Below, piece by piece: positions 25,555-34,866 of a stretch of 64,000 nt of DNA. A model generated the notes under the pieces. The model was not told where the DNA came from, searched no databases, and saw only the letters and a program-made list of their open reading frames with translations. Position 1 is the stretch's first letter. Every line of letters begins with the position of its first letter. The position numbers and the translations under genes were made by a program. Source of the stretch: an uncultured Lachnospiraceae bacterium (GTDB lineage Bacteria; Bacillota; Clostridia; Lachnospirales; Lachnospiraceae); the NCBI GenBank assembly GCA_934401915.1, contig CAKRSV010000003.1:62001-126000 (forward strand). The letters run 5' to 3'.

Positions 25555-27438
25555 ATGTGCGGGATCGCAGGCTTTTGTAACTGGGGAAGCGAATGGAAGA
25601 AAAATATAGAACGCATGAATGAGTGCATGATCTATCGCGGCCCGGATGCGTCCGGCGTCTGGAGCAGCGACGACCAGACGGTCGTGCTTGGACATCGAAG
25701 ACTTGCGATTGTGGATCTGACGGAGACCGGCGCACAGCCTATGCTGTCAAATAACGACCGTTATGTGATTTCCTACAACGGGGAAATATATAATTGTGAT
25801 TTAATAAAAAAGAAGCTCCTGGCAGAGGGAAAGGTCGTTGCTTTCAGGGGGACTTCCGACACGGAGGTACTCCTGGAGGCAATTTCTGCATATGGTCTTG
25901 AGAGCACCCTGCGTCAGATCAAGGGGATGTTTGCCCTGGCAGTGTACGACCGGCAGGAGAAGGAACTGTGCCTTGCGCGGGATCGCGTGGGAGAGAAACC
26001 ACTGTACTATGGCTTTGTCAGAAAAGACCGTTTTGTGTTTGCGTCTGATCTGAACTCGATCACGGCGCTTGACGGATTCGACAATGCGGTCAACACGGAA
26101 GTTTTACAGGACTATTTCCGCTATGGGTATATCGCAGCGCCTTACAGTATCTATGAGGGCATCTGGAAGCTGAAACCGGGGACGTATCTGAAAATCAAAT
26201 CGCCATTTAATAAATATGAAATACAAACCTACTGGTCGATGAAAGAGGCGGCGCTGGCAGGGCAGAGGAATCCTTTTACGGGAAGCTACGAGGAAGCGGT
26301 AGACGAGTTGGAACGCCTGCTCAAGGAGTCCATCCGCGGGCAGATGATGGCGGATGTCCCGGTAGGCGCCTTTTTGTCGGCGGGAATCGACAGCAGTACG
26401 GTAGTGTCGCTGATGCAGTCGATCAGCCCGCGCAAGGTCAGGAGCTTTACGATCGGAATGTGGGACGAGGCTTACAATGAGGCGGAGGCGGCGCGGGAGA
26501 TCGCCGCGCATCTGCAGACGGATCACACGGAGCTGTATATCCGTGAAGAGGATGCGAAACAGGTGATCCCGGAGCTGTGCGGCATGTTCGGGGAGCCTTT
26601 TGCAGATTCCTCGCAGATACCGACTTATCTGGTGAGCAGGATGACCCGAGAGCACGTGACGGTTTCCCTCAGCGGCGACGGCGGCGACGAGCTTTTCTGC
26701 GGCTATAATTCGTATGCCTCCGTGGAGCGGAGCTGGAACAAAATAAATAAAATACCGGGCGTTATTCGAAAACCTGCAGGCGCGATACTGGGTCTTATTG
26801 GCGGAAACGATCGGAATATGGCCATCCGGGCAAGACTTCTCGGAGCGGACGGGATCGAGAATATGTATCTGCGCTCAGAGATCGGGGAGGGACTTCCGAT
26901 CGTCAGAAGGGAAAAGAGTACTGGAAAGTGCCCGACGGTTATGGAGACGTACCCGGCGGGACTTTTGCAGGAGCCACAGCACAATCTGATGCTGATGGAT
27001 CTGCTGATGTATCACCCGGATGATATCCTGAACAAGGTTGACCGGACCGCGATGGCGGTGTCCCTTGAGACAAGAGTCCCGATGCTGGACAGAGATGTGG
27101 TGGGGTTTGCGTGGAGCCTTCCCCTTGCCTATTGCAGGAAGGACGGCGTGACGAAGAGGGTCCTGCGGGATGTCCTCTACCGCTATGTGCCGCGGGAACT
27201 GATGGAACGCCCGAAAAAGGGCTTTAGCATCCCGCTTCACAGCTGGCTGAAGGAGCCGGCGCTCCGCGAATGGGCGCAGTCGCTTCTTAGCCCGGAACTG
27301 GTGAAGGCGCAGGGAATCCTGAACGCGGACGTCGTGGACCGGATCTGGAAAGACTACGCGGAAAGAGACGTCTGGAGACCGCAGATCTGGTATCTTCTGA
27401 TGTTTCAGCAGTGGATGCAGGAGAGGAGAGCAGGATGA
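25555..27438 (+). CDS. asnB: Asparagine synthase (glutamine-hydrolysing)-type amidotransferase, copy 2
   Basis: A second full-length enzyme, 627 residues, clearly diverged from the copy at 21424 and so not a recent duplication. Cys2 (MCGIAGF) is present; the synthetase loop reads SAGIDSS at residues 275-281, with Ala where Gly is usual, and SLSGDGGDELFCGY follows. It probably amidates a different uronic acid residue of the glycan from copy 1, by analogy with loci that carry more than one such enzyme; this is inference. An AGGAAGG-AGG region precedes the ATG. The end overlaps the GT2 start as ATGA. Confidence 0.92.
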   Translation: MCGIAGFCNWGSEWKKNIERMNECMIYRGPDASGVWSSDDQTVVLGHRRLAIVDLTETGAQPMLSNNDRYVISYNGEIYNCDLIKKKLLAEGKVVAFRGTSDTEVLLEAISAYGLESTLRQIKGMFALAVYDRQEKELCLARDRVGEKPLYYGFVRKDRFVFASDLNSITALDGFDNAVNTEVLQDYFRYGYIAAPYSIYEGIWKLKPGTYLKIKSPFNKYEIQTYWSMKEAALAGQRNPFTGSYEEAVDELERLLKESIRGQMMADVPVGAFLSAGIDSSTVVSLMQSISPRKVRSFTIGMWDEAYNEAEAAREIAAHLQTDHTELYIREEDAKQVIPELCGMFGEPFADSSQIPTYLVSRMTREHVTVSLSGDGGDELFCGYNSYASVERSWNKINKIPGVIRKPAGAILGLIGGNDRNMAIRARLLGADGIENMYLRSEIGEGLPIVRREKSTGKCPTVMETYPAGLLQEPQHNLMLMDLLMYHPDDILNKVDRTAMAVSLETRVPMLDRDVVGFAWSLPLAYCRKDGVTKRVLRDVLYRYVPRELMERPKKGFSIPLHSWLKEPALREWAQSLLSPELVKAQGILNADVVDRIWKDYAERDVWRPQIWYLLMFQQWMQERRAG

Positions 27439-28511
27439 GACGGATGGAACATTACCGCCCGGCGCAGATCCCGGAGAAGGAGCAGCGCACAAAGATCTCC
27501 GTGGTCGTGACGGCCTACAATATTGCAGATTATATCGAGAGGGGCGTCCGCTCTGTCTGCGCGCAGACTTACCGCAATCTGGAAGTGATCGTGGTGGACG
27601 ACGGCTCGACGGACAGGACGCCGGCGATCTGTGACGCACTGGCAAAGCAGGATCCCCGGATCCGTGTTATTCACAAGGAGAACGGCGGACCGGCGCAGGC
27701 AAGAAATGTGGGTATGAAAACGGCGACCGGCGAAGTGATCGGCTTTGTGGACGGGGACGACTGGATCGACCCGGATATGTATGAAAAGCTGTACAGCGCA
27801 ATGCTGGAGCAGGAGGCGGATCTGGCGATCTGCCGGTATCGTCAGGTGGGGAGAGATCATACAGTGGACGACTCGACCGATCTGGCGGTGTGCTTTGAGG
27901 GACTGGAGGCGCTGGAGAGTTATGTGCGGGAGGAAAAGCAGTATGCGATCCAGAACGCCGCATGGAACAAACTCTATCGCAGGGAGCTTTTGCAGGAGAT
28001 CACTTTTCCGGAGGGGAAGTGGTATGAGGATATCATGTTTGCCACGGCGGCGCTTGCGCGCGCAGGGAGGAGCATTTACCTTGACACTGCCCTCTATAAT
28101 TATATAATAGACAGAGAGGGAAGTATCATGAATACTCAGATCAATCCGCGTACCTTTACGGATCAGATTCCTGCCTATTATGAAAAGACGGAATTTCTGA
28201 AGAAGATCGGCAGAGAAGATCTGGCAGATATTCATGATTATTTTTTTTATAAGAGACTGCTGCTGTTTTACAACAGTCTAGATCCGGCAGCGGACGCGTC
28301 ATACCGCGAACGGATCGTGGAGATCGTAAAAAGGGATGCGGACCGGATGCAGAGGGCGTTCCGATGTGACATGGCAGCCTCGAAAGAGCGGCGGAGAGCC
28401 GCGCTGTTCCTGAAGTCGCGCGCAAGGTATCAAAGGAGCGTGCGGTGGGAGGAGCAGGTAGTTATTCCACTGAAAATAGCGGGGAAAAAGCTGCTCGGGA
28501 GAAGCCGGTAG
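27435..28511 (+). CDS. Glycosyltransferase family 2
   Basis: An inverting GT-A glycosyltransferase of 358 residues. It has ISVVVTAYNIADYIERGVRSV, the VVDDGSTDRT motif, NGGPAQARNVGM and the metal-binding FVDGDDWID. YNYIIDREGS near residue 220 is the conserved acceptor-loop motif found in many capsule GT2 enzymes. ATG 27435 overlaps the asnB stop; an earlier ATG at 27411 is within asnB and has a poorer site. The C-terminal 60 residues are basic and may bind the membrane. Donor sugar unknown. Confidence 0.9.
   Translation: MRRMEHYRPAQIPEKEQRTKISVVVTAYNIADYIERGVRSVCAQTYRNLEVIVVDDGSTDRTPAICDALAKQDPRIRVIHKENGGPAQARNVGMKTATGEVIGFVDGDDWIDPDMYEKLYSAMLEQEADLAICRYRQVGRDHTVDDSTDLAVCFEGLEALESYVREEKQYAIQNAAWNKLYRRELLQEITFPEGKWYEDIMFATAALARAGRSIYLDTALYNYIIDREGSIMNTQINPRTFTDQIPAYYEKTEFLKKIGREDLADIHDYFFYKRLLLFYNSLDPAADASYRERIVEIVKRDADRMQRAFRCDMAASKERRRAALFLKSRARYQRSVRWEEQVVIPLKIAGKKLLGRSR
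28081..28108 (+). promoter_or_regulatory. Consensus-like promoter inside the GT2 coding region
   Basis: A perfect TTGACA at 28081-28086 and a perfect TATAAT at 28103-28108 are spaced by 16 bp within the GT2 gene, where they encode the YLDTALYNYIIDR motif. The fit is as good as any in the window, and it lies about 450 bp before the GT11 gene at 28559. Because the boxes are fixed by a conserved protein motif, function is uncertain. Confidence 0.4.
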
Positions 28512-28558
28512 CGCGGTTCCGGAGTGGAATGGATAACAACACAGAAATGAGGACTTAC

Positions 28559-29449
28559 ATGGTAGTGATACAGCTTGCCGGAGGTCTGGGAAATCAGATG
28601 TTCCAGTACGCGCTGTACTGGCAGTTCAGGAGCCTTGGCAAAGACGTAAAGATAGACGATGTGACCGGTTTCGAGGCAGATGTGCAGAGAGAACCGGAGC
28701 TGGACATATATGGGATCACCTACGAGAGACCGACGCAGAAGGAGCTGCGCAAAATGCTGGACAGCGAGCCGGATCTGTTCCATAAAGTCCGCCGGAAACT
28801 TGCCGGGCGGAACAAGCGCGCCTACTTTGAGGAGGACAAACGGTTTAAGCCGGAGATCTTTGGGTGGGATGATATTTATCTGGAAGGCTACTGGCAGAGT
28901 GAAAAATATTTTGAAAAGGTGAGCGGAGAGCTTCGCAGAATATACGATACCGACCGGCTGCTGGAAAAACTGGGAGAACAGAACAACCCGTTTCTGGAGC
29001 AGATCACAGGAAACGAGTCCGTCAGCGTGCATATCCGCCGGGGAGATTACCTGACGCCAGCGAATGAAAAGCTGTTCGGCGGGATCTGTACAGAGTCCTA
29101 TTATGGCAAGGCGATGGCAGAGATGGAGAAAAGACATCCCGGCTGCCGTTATTTTGTGTTTACAAACGACAAAGAGGGAACGAACCGGTTCCTTAAAAAT
29201 ATCTGCGCAGGGATTCCCGCGGACAGGATCACGATGGTGGATATTCCTGCGGGAGAGCATGCCGATTGTCTGGAATTTGCCCTGATGAGCAAGTGCAGGC
29301 ACAATATCCTTGCCAACAGCAGTTTCAGCTGGTGGGCATCCTATCTGAACAAAAACGGGGACAAGACGGTCCTTGTGCCGGGGCGGTGGCTGAACGGGTG
29401 GGATTGCAGCGATTTTTACCGGACGGATATGCAGAAGATCGGGCAGTAA
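28559..29449 (+). CDS. Glycosyltransferase family 11 (alpha-1,2-fucosyltransferase-like), copy 1
   Basis: A GT11 enzyme of 296 residues, expected to transfer fucose from GDP-fucose in alpha-1,2 linkage. The three family motifs are visible: QLAGGLGNQMFQYALY at the start, VSVHIRRGDYL (His158 to Tyr164; the HxRRGD donor site), and ANSSFSWWASYLN near the C-terminus. I chose ATG 28559, which has TGAGG 6 nt upstream and places the conserved GGLGNQ motif at the correct distance; earlier ATGs at 28529 and 28547 lie within a tail that is not conserved in the family. It overlaps nothing and precedes the ABC flippase. Confidence 0.92.
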   Translation: MVVIQLAGGLGNQMFQYALYWQFRSLGKDVKIDDVTGFEADVQREPELDIYGITYERPTQKELRKMLDSEPDLFHKVRRKLAGRNKRAYFEEDKRFKPEIFGWDDIYLEGYWQSEKYFEKVSGELRRIYDTDRLLEKLGEQNNPFLEQITGNESVSVHIRRGDYLTPANEKLFGGICTESYYGKAMAEMEKRHPGCRYFVFTNDKEGTNRFLKNICAGIPADRITMVDIPAGEHADCLEFALMSKCRHNILANSSFSWWASYLNKNGDKTVLVPGRWLNGWDCSDFYRTDMQKIGQ

Positions 29450-29523
29450 GGCAGAACGTGTCCGAAGAGAAAGAAAACTTTGTCCCGGCGGCAATGGGGT
29501 GAAGCGGGAAAGGAAACAGGACC

Positions 29524-31323
29524 ATGGGAACGACAGGAGAGACAAAGAAGGTGACGATGCTTCAGAAGATCAGCTTTCTTTTTGATAAAAAACAGAAAAG
29601 ACAGATCGCAGGACTTACGGTGATGATACTCATAGGCGGTATGCTGGAGACGCTCGGCGTGTCGATGATGCTTCCGGTGGTGAACGTCATTATGGATCCG
29701 CAGTCGGTGATGGACAACGAGATCGTGCAGAAACTGGTGGCTTTTCTGCATATCGAGTCCGACCGTCAGCTTATCATCCTGATGCTGTCCACCCTGATCG
29801 CGCTTTTTGTGATCAAGAACGCGTATCTGCTGCTGCAGACCTATGTGCAGAATACCTTTGTCACCAGAAACCGGAACCGGATGATCAGCCGCGTGATGCG
29901 GGAATTTCTGAATCGCCCGTATGAGGAATACCTGGGAGCGGATATCCCTACGGTATTCAGACTGACGGACAGCGATATTCCCAATGCGTTCCAGTTGATC
30001 CTTGTGATGATCCAGATGGTGACGGAGATTGTCGTCTCGGTCTTTTTGTGCATCGTGCTGGTGGTGATCAGTCCGGCGATGTCTTTGTTTATCGTGGTCA
30101 TTTTCCTGGGTATGACGCTTGTTATCACGAAGGTGTTAAAGCCCAGACTGAATGCGATCGGAAGAAAAAATCAGGAGATCCAGTCAAGGATCGCAAAGTG
30201 GAGGATCCAGTCGATCTACGGTCTGAAAGATGTCAAGGTGCTGCATCGGGAAGAGTTTTTTGTGAGAAACTATTACGAGAGCGGTGCGATCGGAGCGAAT
30301 GTGGCGCGGAATTATGCGGTGCTCAACAATTTGCCCCGTCTTTTGATCGAGACGGTATTTATCGCGGCGATGCTGCTGTTTATCATGATCTATATTTTGC
30401 AGGGAAACGATATTTCTGTGCTGATCCCCCAGCTTACCGCGTTCGCTGTGGCGGCGATCCGTGTGATGCCGGGAACCAACCGGATCAACACGTATCTGTC
30501 GCAGATCGCTTATTCCCAGCCCTGTCTGGATTATCTGTATGAAAATCTTACCGACGCCATGAAGCAGGATGTGAATGGCAGCGTGACCGGTCTTGTGCCG
30601 CGCAGGACGGAAAGCGGCGGGCTTTCACCCGCGGGACAGGAATGGAAGCTGCAGGATAAGATTGCCCTGGACCATATCAGCTTTACCTATCCGAATACGG
30701 AAAAACCGATCTTCACCGACGCTCACATGGAAGTGAAGAAAGGACAGTCGGTAGGGATCATGGGGCCTTCCGGTGCCGGAAAGTCCACGATTGTAGATAT
30801 TTTGCTGGGATTGCTCCACGCGCAAAAGGGAACGATCACCTGCGATGGAAAGGATATTTTCGAAAACTACGGGGCATGGCTGTCGCAGATTGGTTATATC
30901 CCGCAGTCCATCTATCTGATCGACGAGTCGATCCGGGATAACATTGCTTTCGGTATCGACGCGGATAAGATCGATGATAAGAGAATCTGGGAAGTGCTGG
31001 AGGAAGCCCAGTTAAAAGAATTTGTGGAAGAACTGCCGGAGGGACTGGATACAACAATAGGTGACAGAGGTGTCAGAATATCTGGCGGACAGAGACAGCG
31101 GCTCGGAATCGCCAGGGCGCTGTACCATGATCCGGAGATTCTGGTCTTTGATGAGGCGACGTCGGCGCTTGACGGTGAGACGGAGAAGGCGGTAATGGAT
31201 GCGGTCAACAGCTTCCATGGAAAGAAGACGATGGTTATCATTGCCCACAGACTGAATACGATCGCGAAGTGCGATGTGATCTATAAAGTGGAGAATGAGA
31301 AGATTACGGAGACAACATTGTAG
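29524..31323 (+). CDS. ABC transporter, fused permease/ATPase (PglK-like lipid-linked glycan flippase), copy 1
   Basis: A half-transporter of 599 residues that works as a homodimer. Residues about 20-340 hold six membrane helices, then comes an ATPase domain with Walker A GPSGAGKST (residues 414-422), signature ISGGQRQRLGIARAL, and Walker B ILVFDEATSALD, and the H-loop IIAHRL. Similarity in layout to PglK/WlaB suggests it flips an undecaprenyl-diphosphate-linked oligosaccharide to the outside, and this fits the PglC- and PglA-like genes at the start of the window. The start may be ATG 29524 or the in-frame ATG at 29557. GATC-rich composition ends at its 3' end. Confidence 0.92.
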   Translation: MGTTGETKKVTMLQKISFLFDKKQKRQIAGLTVMILIGGMLETLGVSMMLPVVNVIMDPQSVMDNEIVQKLVAFLHIESDRQLIILMLSTLIALFVIKNAYLLLQTYVQNTFVTRNRNRMISRVMREFLNRPYEEYLGADIPTVFRLTDSDIPNAFQLILVMIQMVTEIVVSVFLCIVLVVISPAMSLFIVVIFLGMTLVITKVLKPRLNAIGRKNQEIQSRIAKWRIQSIYGLKDVKVLHREEFFVRNYYESGAIGANVARNYAVLNNLPRLLIETVFIAAMLLFIMIYILQGNDISVLIPQLTAFAVAAIRVMPGTNRINTYLSQIAYSQPCLDYLYENLTDAMKQDVNGSVTGLVPRRTESGGLSPAGQEWKLQDKIALDHISFTYPNTEKPIFTDAHMEVKKGQSVGIMGPSGAGKSTIVDILLGLLHAQKGTITCDGKDIFENYGAWLSQIGYIPQSIYLIDESIRDNIAFGIDADKIDDKRIWEVLEEAQLKEFVEELPEGLDTTIGDRGVRISGGQRQRLGIARALYHDPEILVFDEATSALDGETEKAVMDAVNSFHGKKTMVIIAHRLNTIAKCDVIYKVENEKITETTL

Positions 31324-31354
31324 GGAAATTGCAAAGCGGAAAAGGAATTAGGAT

Positions 31355-32389
31355 ATGTTAGGAATTGAAACGCAGGAAGGCTTCGGGCTTGGAAATCAGC
31401 TTTTTTTCTATATAACGACAAGGTGTATTGCAGAGGATAAGGGGTATGAGTTCAGTGTGCTGGACCCGGAGCACTTTGCAAACAATATGCACAGCGACTG
31501 TGGCTTGTATTTCATGGATTTGGACATGGGAGTGCCTTCTAAGAAGGAAGACTACAACAAGGTCTATTATGAAAAGGAAACCAGGCTTTATGCCGGGAAC
31601 TCCAGGCATGATTTAACCCACGGGGTATATATTACCGATACGGACGAGAAGCTGTTTGAAATAGAAGACAACACTTTGTTGTATGGGAATCTCCAGGCAG
31701 AGGATTATTTTATCCGTCATAAGGACGAAATCAAGGAGTGGCTGCGGGTAAAGCCGGAGTATGACTGTAAAGAGTACAGCCGGGACAACCTGTGTATCAT
31801 GCACCTTCGGTGCAGCGACTATATGGGCTCACCGGAGCTTTTCCTGCGCAGGAAATACTGGATACAGGGTATGAAACACATGCGCAAGATAAATCCGAAG
31901 ATGGAATTTATGATTATTACCAACGATGTGAAGGAAGCAGGGAAGCTGTTGCCGGGAATTCCTGCCTGCAACTTCGACCTGGCAAAGGACTACAGCGTGC
32001 TGAAAAACGCAAAATATTTGTTATTAGCCAACTCTTCGTTTGCTTATTTCCCGGCGTTTACCAGTGATACGGTGGAGTACATCCTGGCACCCAAGTACTG
32101 GGCGAGACATAATGTGTCGGACGGTTACTGGGCATCAGAGCAGAATATCTATGCAGGCTGGCACTATATGGACCGGAAAGGCAGGGTATTTGATGCGGAT
32201 ACCTGCAAAGAGGAACTGGCACAGTATAAGAAGACTTCCGGAAAGTATGCGACCATCAACGTAAAGCCAACCGGAATCCGGTTAAAGCTGATGGAGCTGC
32301 ATGGACAGTATCTTTATAAAAAGGCTTATGTCTGTAAGATAGCAAGAGGCGTGAAACGCAGACTGCGGGCACTGACAGGCAGGAAGTAA
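31355..32389 (+). CDS. Glycosyltransferase family 11-like protein (divergent fucosyltransferase)
   Basis: A 344-residue protein with recognisable but altered GT11 motifs: EGFGLGNQLFFYITTR at the N-terminus, IMHLRCSDYMGS (His150, Arg152, Asp155; HxRxxD in place of HxRRGD) and LLLANSSFAYFPA. It probably uses a GDP-sugar, fucose being the first guess. The C-terminal 70 residues are very basic and may be membrane-associated. AGGAATTAGG precedes the ATG. From here to about 35.8 kb GATC sites are nearly absent, in contrast to the upstream ABC gene. Confidence 0.75.
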   Translation: MLGIETQEGFGLGNQLFFYITTRCIAEDKGYEFSVLDPEHFANNMHSDCGLYFMDLDMGVPSKKEDYNKVYYEKETRLYAGNSRHDLTHGVYITDTDEKLFEIEDNTLLYGNLQAEDYFIRHKDEIKEWLRVKPEYDCKEYSRDNLCIMHLRCSDYMGSPELFLRRKYWIQGMKHMRKINPKMEFMIITNDVKEAGKLLPGIPACNFDLAKDYSVLKNAKYLLLANSSFAYFPAFTSDTVEYILAPKYWARHNVSDGYWASEQNIYAGWHYMDRKGRVFDADTCKEELAQYKKTSGKYATINVKPTGIRLKLMELHGQYLYKKAYVCKIARGVKRRLRALTGRK

Positions 32390-32408
32390 GAAGACAGGGA
32401 CGAGAAAC

Positions 32409-33968
32409 ATGGAACGTTTGGACAAGGAAAACAACTATCGCAGGGGCGTTAGCAGGCTGCAGCAGATAGAAAAGCAGATTTCAGACAGGATAGCACGGAT
32501 TTCCGTAAAAAAACTGGCGGTGTGTGCAGCGGTTCTGTTTGTCATATCCATTATCCCGCTGCTTTTGCTGGGGCGGTATAACGTGATGTGCATTGACGAT
32601 TACGATTACGGCAGGCAGGTACATGATACCTGGCTGGCAACCGGTTCGCTCTGGCAGTCGGTGCAGACGGCATGGCGGCAGAATATGGAATTCTACCAGA
32701 ACTGGCAGGGAACCTATCTTTCCTGTTTCCTGATGGCGTTATGCCCGATGAATTTCTGGTATGGCGTGGCGTATGTGGTGCCGATTCTGATGATTGGAAT
32801 GTTTGCCACCTCTACGCTGGTTTTGGGCAGCCATATTTTAAGGAAATGGTTTGGCTGTGATAAGGCAGACAGCTGTCTGGTGATGCTTTTATTGTTATTT
32901 GTGTTCTATCAGGTAATCGAGGCACCTTTTGAGGGAATTTACTGGTATAACGGTTCCACCCATTATGTGTTGCTGGAGTCGGTCTGGTTCTTTACCCTGA
33001 CCGCCGTATCTGCAACCTTCTGGGCGCAGAGTAAGAAAAAAGAGGTAGTTTGCTGCATAATCGCCACCCTTCTGGCCATTCTGGTAGGAGGCGGTAATCT
33101 GGTAACCGGGTTGCAGGCAGAAATCGTCATGGCACTGCTTGTATTATATGCCCTGGTAACGAACCGGAAGAAGCTGGTCAGTGTGTGTGTGCCGTTTGTA
33201 TTTGGCAGCCTTGGCTTTTTATTTAACATTCTGGCACCGGGTAACAGCTTGCGGGAGGCTTCCGATGCCGATGTGGGATTTTCCGCGCTAAAATCCATTG
33301 GATTGTCCTTTTATCATGCCGGCGTGTTTATGATTGGCTGGACGAAGCTGCTGGTTGTCCTGGTGTGGCTTGCCCTGTTACCGGTTATGTGGCAGATGGT
33401 AAAGAAGTCTGCCAGGAAGTTTGAACACCCGGTCTGGGTTACTTTGGGTGCTTACTGTGTGTTATCGGCAATGTTTACGCCGACTTTGTATGCCCTTGGA
33501 ATGGTAGGGCTTTCCAGAGTCGATAATATTATCCAGATGGTATATTACCTGAGCCTGTTTCTGGTAACGGCTTACTGGCTGGGGTATTTCAGCCACCGGG
33601 AGAAGAAAGAAACAGAGGCAGGGGAAACACTGGGCAGTTTCCTGGAGAAGACGAAGGGCAGAATGACAGCGGTATTCTTACTCCTTACGCTGGTAGTGTG
33701 GGTATTTACCGCAGATAAGAACACCTATACCGGTATTTCAGCAGCCCGTTCCCTGGTAAACGGGGAAGCACAGACCTTTTATGCGGAAGCCATGGAACGA
33801 TATGCATTGTATACTGATGAGACGATAGTGAATGTGGAGGTACAGCCTTTTACGAAGGTTCCAGCGCTGTTTGACTTTAATGATCTGACAGAGGATGCAG
33901 GCAACTGGCTGAATCTGGCAGTACAGGAATATTACCATAAAGCCACGGTACGGCTGGCAGCCGAGTAG
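32409..33968 (+). CDS. DUF6056 family polytopic membrane protein
   Basis: An integral membrane protein of 519 residues with about 11 helices. The first outside loop holds CIDDYDYG (Asp63-Asp64) and, later, YQNWQGTYLSCFLMAL, the hallmarks of the DUF6056 family. The paired acids near the end of the first helix recall GT-C enzymes, so glycosylation of exported glycan with a polyprenyl-phosphate sugar is the likely role; this is inferred. The ribosome site is weak (GACGAG). The gene is separated by 19 bp from the upstream GT11-like gene, and its last 60 residues are an extracytoplasmic or soluble tail. Confidence 0.75.
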   Translation: MERLDKENNYRRGVSRLQQIEKQISDRIARISVKKLAVCAAVLFVISIIPLLLLGRYNVMCIDDYDYGRQVHDTWLATGSLWQSVQTAWRQNMEFYQNWQGTYLSCFLMALCPMNFWYGVAYVVPILMIGMFATSTLVLGSHILRKWFGCDKADSCLVMLLLLFVFYQVIEAPFEGIYWYNGSTHYVLLESVWFFTLTAVSATFWAQSKKKEVVCCIIATLLAILVGGGNLVTGLQAEIVMALLVLYALVTNRKKLVSVCVPFVFGSLGFLFNILAPGNSLREASDADVGFSALKSIGLSFYHAGVFMIGWTKLLVVLVWLALLPVMWQMVKKSARKFEHPVWVTLGAYCVLSAMFTPTLYALGMVGLSRVDNIIQMVYYLSLFLVTAYWLGYFSHREKKETEAGETLGSFLEKTKGRMTAVFLLLTLVVWVFTADKNTYTGISAARSLVNGEAQTFYAEAMERYALYTDETIVNVEVQPFTKVPALFDFNDLTEDAGNWLNLAVQEYYHKATVRLAAE

Positions 33969-34030
33969 AGGGCAAAGGGAAAAGTCTTCCACGAAGGGAA
34001 ACGAGAGGAAGAGAAAGACAAGGATAGCAG

Positions 34031-34798
34031 ATGAAACAGACAACAGAAAAGCTGAAATTGCCTCAGGTGACACTGGCGGCAATGACCAGTGTAGATATTT
34101 ATGAGACGATTAAGGCAATGGAATACAGTATGCAGGAAATCGAATTTGGGGATGTGGTGCTGATTACCCACAGAAAACCACTTTCCCTGCCGAAAACCAT
34201 CCGTTATTCCCATACGTCAAAGCTGGACAATATCGATAAATTTAACTATAAAATGGTCTATGAACTGGGAGAGCATATCCATACCGATTATGTGCTGTTG
34301 GTTCACGCCGACGGCTTCGTAGTCCATCCGGAAAGCTGGCGGGACGAGTTCCTTGCCTATGACTATATTGGTTCTCCCTGGCCTATGCCGGAGAATGATT
34401 ACGCTTACCGGGATGCTTCCGGTGCTATCTGCCGGGTGGGAAACAGTGTATCCATCCGCAGTAAGAAGCTGCTGGATTTCCCGAAGAAGGCAGACTTAAA
34501 ATGGGAGATACAGGCGGACGGGTTCTACAATGAAGATACTTTCCTGTGCTGTATCCATAAGAATGAGATAGAGGCAGCGGGCATGAAATTTGCCCCCATT
34601 GAGGTGGCAAAGTATTTCGGACATGAGCACATGGTGCCGGAAATTATAGACGTGGAGGCACCTTTTGTATTCCACAAGTGGAGGGGCAGAAATGCCCAGT
34701 ATCCACATTTCCGGAATCCCTGGAAGGTCAGATGGCAGAAGACAAAGGATGTGCTCCGTCCCCTGTTGTTCTGGCGGAAATTCCGGAAACAGGGTTAA
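34031..34798 (+). CDS. DUF5672 family glycosyltransferase-like protein
   Basis: A soluble 255-residue protein of the DUF5672 type. Characteristic segments are VTLAAMTSVDIYETIKAMEYS, YVLLVHADGFVVHPESW (an acid-rich strand at the position of a DxD motif) and AYDYIGSPWP followed by RVGNSVSIRSKKLL. The fold is thought to be a GT-A-like transferase; no substrate is established that I can name. AGGAT lies 5-6 nt before the ATG. The 3' end runs into a repeated hairpin leader that precedes the GT17 gene. Confidence 0.75.
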   Translation: MKQTTEKLKLPQVTLAAMTSVDIYETIKAMEYSMQEIEFGDVVLITHRKPLSLPKTIRYSHTSKLDNIDKFNYKMVYELGEHIHTDYVLLVHADGFVVHPESWRDEFLAYDYIGSPWPMPENDYAYRDASGAICRVGNSVSIRSKKLLDFPKKADLKWEIQADGFYNEDTFLCCIHKNEIEAAGMKFAPIEVAKYFGHEHMVPEIIDVEAPFVFHKWRGRNAQYPHFRNPWKVRWQKTKDVLRPLLFWRKFRKQG

Positions 34799-34815
34799 GG
34801 TGTGTCTGTGCAAAC

Positions 34816-34860
34816 TTGACACAAACCCGATATGCGCAAAAAACGTGCGCAGAAATGAGG
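34816..34860 (+). repeat. Repeated hairpin leader, copy 1 (before the GT17 gene)
   Basis: A 45-bp element running from TTGACACAAACCC through TATGCGCA, a 7-nt loop, a second TGCGCA and AGAAATGAGG. The two TGCGCA hexamers (34833-34838, 34846-34851) pair to form a small stem directly upstream of the ribosome site. It matches the copy at 53576 at 43 of 45 positions. ATG 34867 lies 6 nt after the GAGG. Confidence 0.85.
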
Positions 34861-34866
34861 AACAAG

